DNA from: JAHRAW01 sp963693025 | GTDB lineage: Bacteria; Pseudomonadota; Gammaproteobacteria; Arenicellales; Poriferihabitantaceae | Reading direction: 5' to 3' | Assembly: GCA_963693025.1 (NCBI GenBank) | Contig: OY843749.1 | Location: forward strand, 496,001-560,000 | DNA: 64,000 nt | Shown here: positions 62,595 to 64,000 of the stretch, piece by piece | Position numbering within the stretch: the stretch's first letter is position 1 | Layout: each line of letters opens with the position of its first letter | Program-made: the position numbers and the translations under genes | The notes under the pieces: model-generated | Seen by the model: the letters and a program-made list of their open reading frames with translations, nothing else | Told to the model about the DNA's origin: nothing | Database searches by the model: none

Positions 62595-64000
62595 TCAAAC
62601 CTCCGGCCCCATATGCCCAATCCCTTCCGGCTCTTTTTCGCCGACTGCAATCAGCGGTTTCCATTTGACTTTTTTCATTTCCCATTCGCCGGTGTCGCGG
62701 TCGTAGCGGGAGTTGACGAAGCATTTCCATTCTTCGTCGTTGATTTCCTTGTAGTCGGCGCGGTAGTAGTAGCCGGGGTAGCGCGATTCCTTGCGGAATT
62801 GGATGTGTTTCATGTGCGCTTCGGCGGCGATGATGCGGTGGTAGTTTTCCCATGCGCGCAGCAACTCGTGCAGGTCTTTGGCGCGCATTTTTAGCGAGTC
62901 TTCTTTTAGCATTTTCATCTTGCGCTCCGCCACTTCCAGCATCGCTTCGTTGGTCTGATACCACGTGGCGACGCCGGCGACATACTCGTCCATGATTTTT
63001 TGCAGGCGGAATTGCAGCATCTTCGGGGTGATGTAGTGCGGGTTGATGTCGATGGCGGTGGTGTAGTCCTTGTGTTCCAGGAAGGTGCGCACCGGGCGGT
63101 AGATTTCATCGACCAACTCCTCGGTGGTCTTTGACAATTCGGGTTTGAGGTCGGGGTTGTCGAGGCAATACTTGACCATGCTCTTGGCGCAGATTCGCCC
63201 TTCGGTGAAAGAGCCGGACGAGAACTTGTGCCCGGAAGCGCCCACGCCGTCGCCGGCGGTGAACAGGCCGCTGACCGTGGTCATGCGGTTGTATCCCCAG
63301 TGGTAGTGGTCGGGCACGCCGGGCAGGTCGTCGGGACCGGAGCACCACAGCCCGGCACAACCGGCGTGCGAGCCGAGCAGATACGGCTCGGTCGGCATCA
63401 ACTCGGACATCTGTTTGTCCGGCTCGATGTTCTCGCCCGCCCACACGCCGCACTGCCCGATGGTCATGTCGAGAAAATCCTCCCACGCCTCGGCCTCAAG
63501 GTGTTTGATTTCCTTCGGCGTCATGGAGGCGGCGAGGTTCGCCATCGCGGTCGGCGTGTCCATAAAAATCGGCCCGCGCCCTTCCTTCATTTCAATCATC
63601 ATCAGGTGGTTGCGCAGGCAGGTGCCCATGGCAAAGCCGACGGCGTAACGGTCGTAGCCGCTTTCTTTCAGCAGTTCGTAGTTTTTCTCCTGATAGTCCT
63701 CGCCAAACGCATTCATCGCCTTGGCTTTGAACAACAGAAACCACGCGCCAACGGGTCCGTAGCCGTCCTTGAAGCGCGCCGGCACGAAGCGGTTTTCCAT
63801 CAGCGTCAACTCGGCGCCGCATTCCGCCGCCATCGCGTAGGTGGAGCCGGCGTTCCACACCGGATACCACGCGCGCCCGGTGCCCTCGCCGACCGAGCGC
63901 GGGCGAAACACGTTGACCGCGCCGCCGCACGCCAGCAGGCACGCCTTGAATTTATAGATATAGATTTTGTTGTCGCGCACCGAAAACCCCGCCGCCCCGG
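62595..64000 (-). CDS. aprA: Adenylylsulfate reductase alpha subunit, 5' end outside window
   Basis: FAD-containing subunit of APS reductase, which in sulfur oxidisers runs in reverse (AMP + sulfite to APS) and in sulfate reducers forward. The frame stays open to the window edge (GAAGFSVRDNKIYIYKFKACLLACGGAVNVFRP), so the N-terminus is missing. FAD/substrate regions include ACGGAVNVFRPRSVGEG, CGVWAGENIEPDKQMSELMPTEPYLLGSHAGCAGLWCSGPDDLPG, TVSGLFTAGDGVGASGHKFSSGSFTEGRICAKSM and the C-terminal YYRADYKEINDEEWKCFVNSRYD. The beta subunit aprB is expected beyond the right edge. It is the strongest metabolic marker in the window. Confidence 0.95.
   Translation of the reverse strand, partial: GAAGFSVRDNKIYIYKFKACLLACGGAVNVFRPRSVGEGTGRAWYPVWNAGSTYAMAAECGAELTLMENRFVPARFKDGYGPVGAWFLLFKAKAMNAFGEDYQEKNYELLKESGYDRYAVGFAMGTCLRNHLMMIEMKEGRGPIFMDTPTAMANLAASMTPKEIKHLEAEAWEDFLDMTIGQCGVWAGENIEPDKQMSELMPTEPYLLGSHAGCAGLWCSGPDDLPGVPDHYHWGYNRMTTVSGLFTAGDGVGASGHKFSSGSFTEGRICAKSMVKYCLDNPDLKPELSKTTEELVDEIYRPVRTFLEHKDYTTAIDINPHYITPKMLQFRLQKIMDEYVAGVATWYQTNEAMLEVAERKMKMLKEDSLKMRAKDLHELLRAWENYHRIIAAEAHMKHIQFRKESRYPGYYYRADYKEINDEEWKCFVNSRYDRDTGEWEMKKVKWKPLIAVGEKEPEGIGHMGPEV

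Noticed and set aside
1..64000. rRNA and tRNA genes
   Set aside because: I scanned intergenic stretches for T-loop-like GGTTCGAATCC and rRNA landmarks and saw none; a covariance search would be decisive.

Overview
The window looks like a GC-rich gammaproteobacterial chromosome. The evidence is the conserved order nnr-tsaE-amidase-mutL divergent from queG, and smc-zipA-ligA (ZipA is a gammaproteobacterial division protein). The right edge carries adenylylsulfate reductase alpha (aprA), so the organism probably gains energy from sulfur compounds; by inference from the rest of the lineage this would be oxidation. Two large surface adhesins, many amino-acid transport genes and a polysaccharide-type gene cluster would suit a host-associated or particle-associated life, but that is inference.

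Layout. 0-4.1 kb: a polar amino-acid ABC transporter (permease cut by the window edge, plus its binding protein) divergent from an enolase-superfamily enzyme and a class III aminotransferase. 4.4-6.0 kb: a TolC-like outer membrane protein. 6.5-12 kb: a gene of unknown function, then glycine cleavage genes gcvT-gcvH-gcvP. 12.3-15 kb: an S9 peptidase and a DUF192 protein. 15.2-21.4 kb: mutL, amidase, tsaE (frameshifted), nnr and divergent queG. 21.5-23.1 kb: phosphonoacetaldehyde hydrolase and thiopurine methyltransferase. 23.3-28.7 kb: a giant YadA-like trimeric autotransporter whose signal peptide is separated from the body by an out-of-frame C8 tract. 28.7-34.6 kb: a TPR protein, acyl-CoA dehydrogenase, thioesterase, ferredoxin-NADP reductase and a DMT transporter. 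35-44.5 kb: a branched-chain-type ABC transporter split in two (livM-livG-livF and livK-livH) around a LysE exporter, a short-passenger autotransporter and an AT-rich foreign-looking stretch. 44.5-46 kb: GFA protein, AlkB-like oxygenase, glutaredoxin-like protein. 46.8-54.6 kb: ligA, zipA, smc, sulfite-exporter-like protein. 55.4-62.2 kb: an AT-richer surface-glycan cluster with two GT2 glycosyltransferases, an FkbM methyltransferase and two equal-length paralogous glycosyltransferase-like genes that bracket a HicBA toxin-antitoxin pair and small unknown genes. 62.6-64 kb: aprA.

Ten intergenic clusters of one repeat family are spread over the window. Units are about 200 bp, end in CGTCATTCTCGA / TCGAGAATGACG, and are built from several nested hairpins. 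Hairpin arms exist in sequence variants that change together on both sides, and some units carry an extra 65-bp hairpin module. No transposase is visible, so the family looks non-autonomous. One unit supplies the stop codon and the last residues of the aminotransferase, and another sits between livK and livH.

The most notable observations are the poly-C switch in the adhesin, the modular hairpin family with co-varying arms, seven copies of an unrecognised module in the adhesin head, the frameshift in the normally essential tsaE, and a hairpin-rich element closed by a 22-bp inverted repeat upstream of the second autotransporter. No rRNA, tRNA, CRISPR array, transposase or prophage genes were seen.
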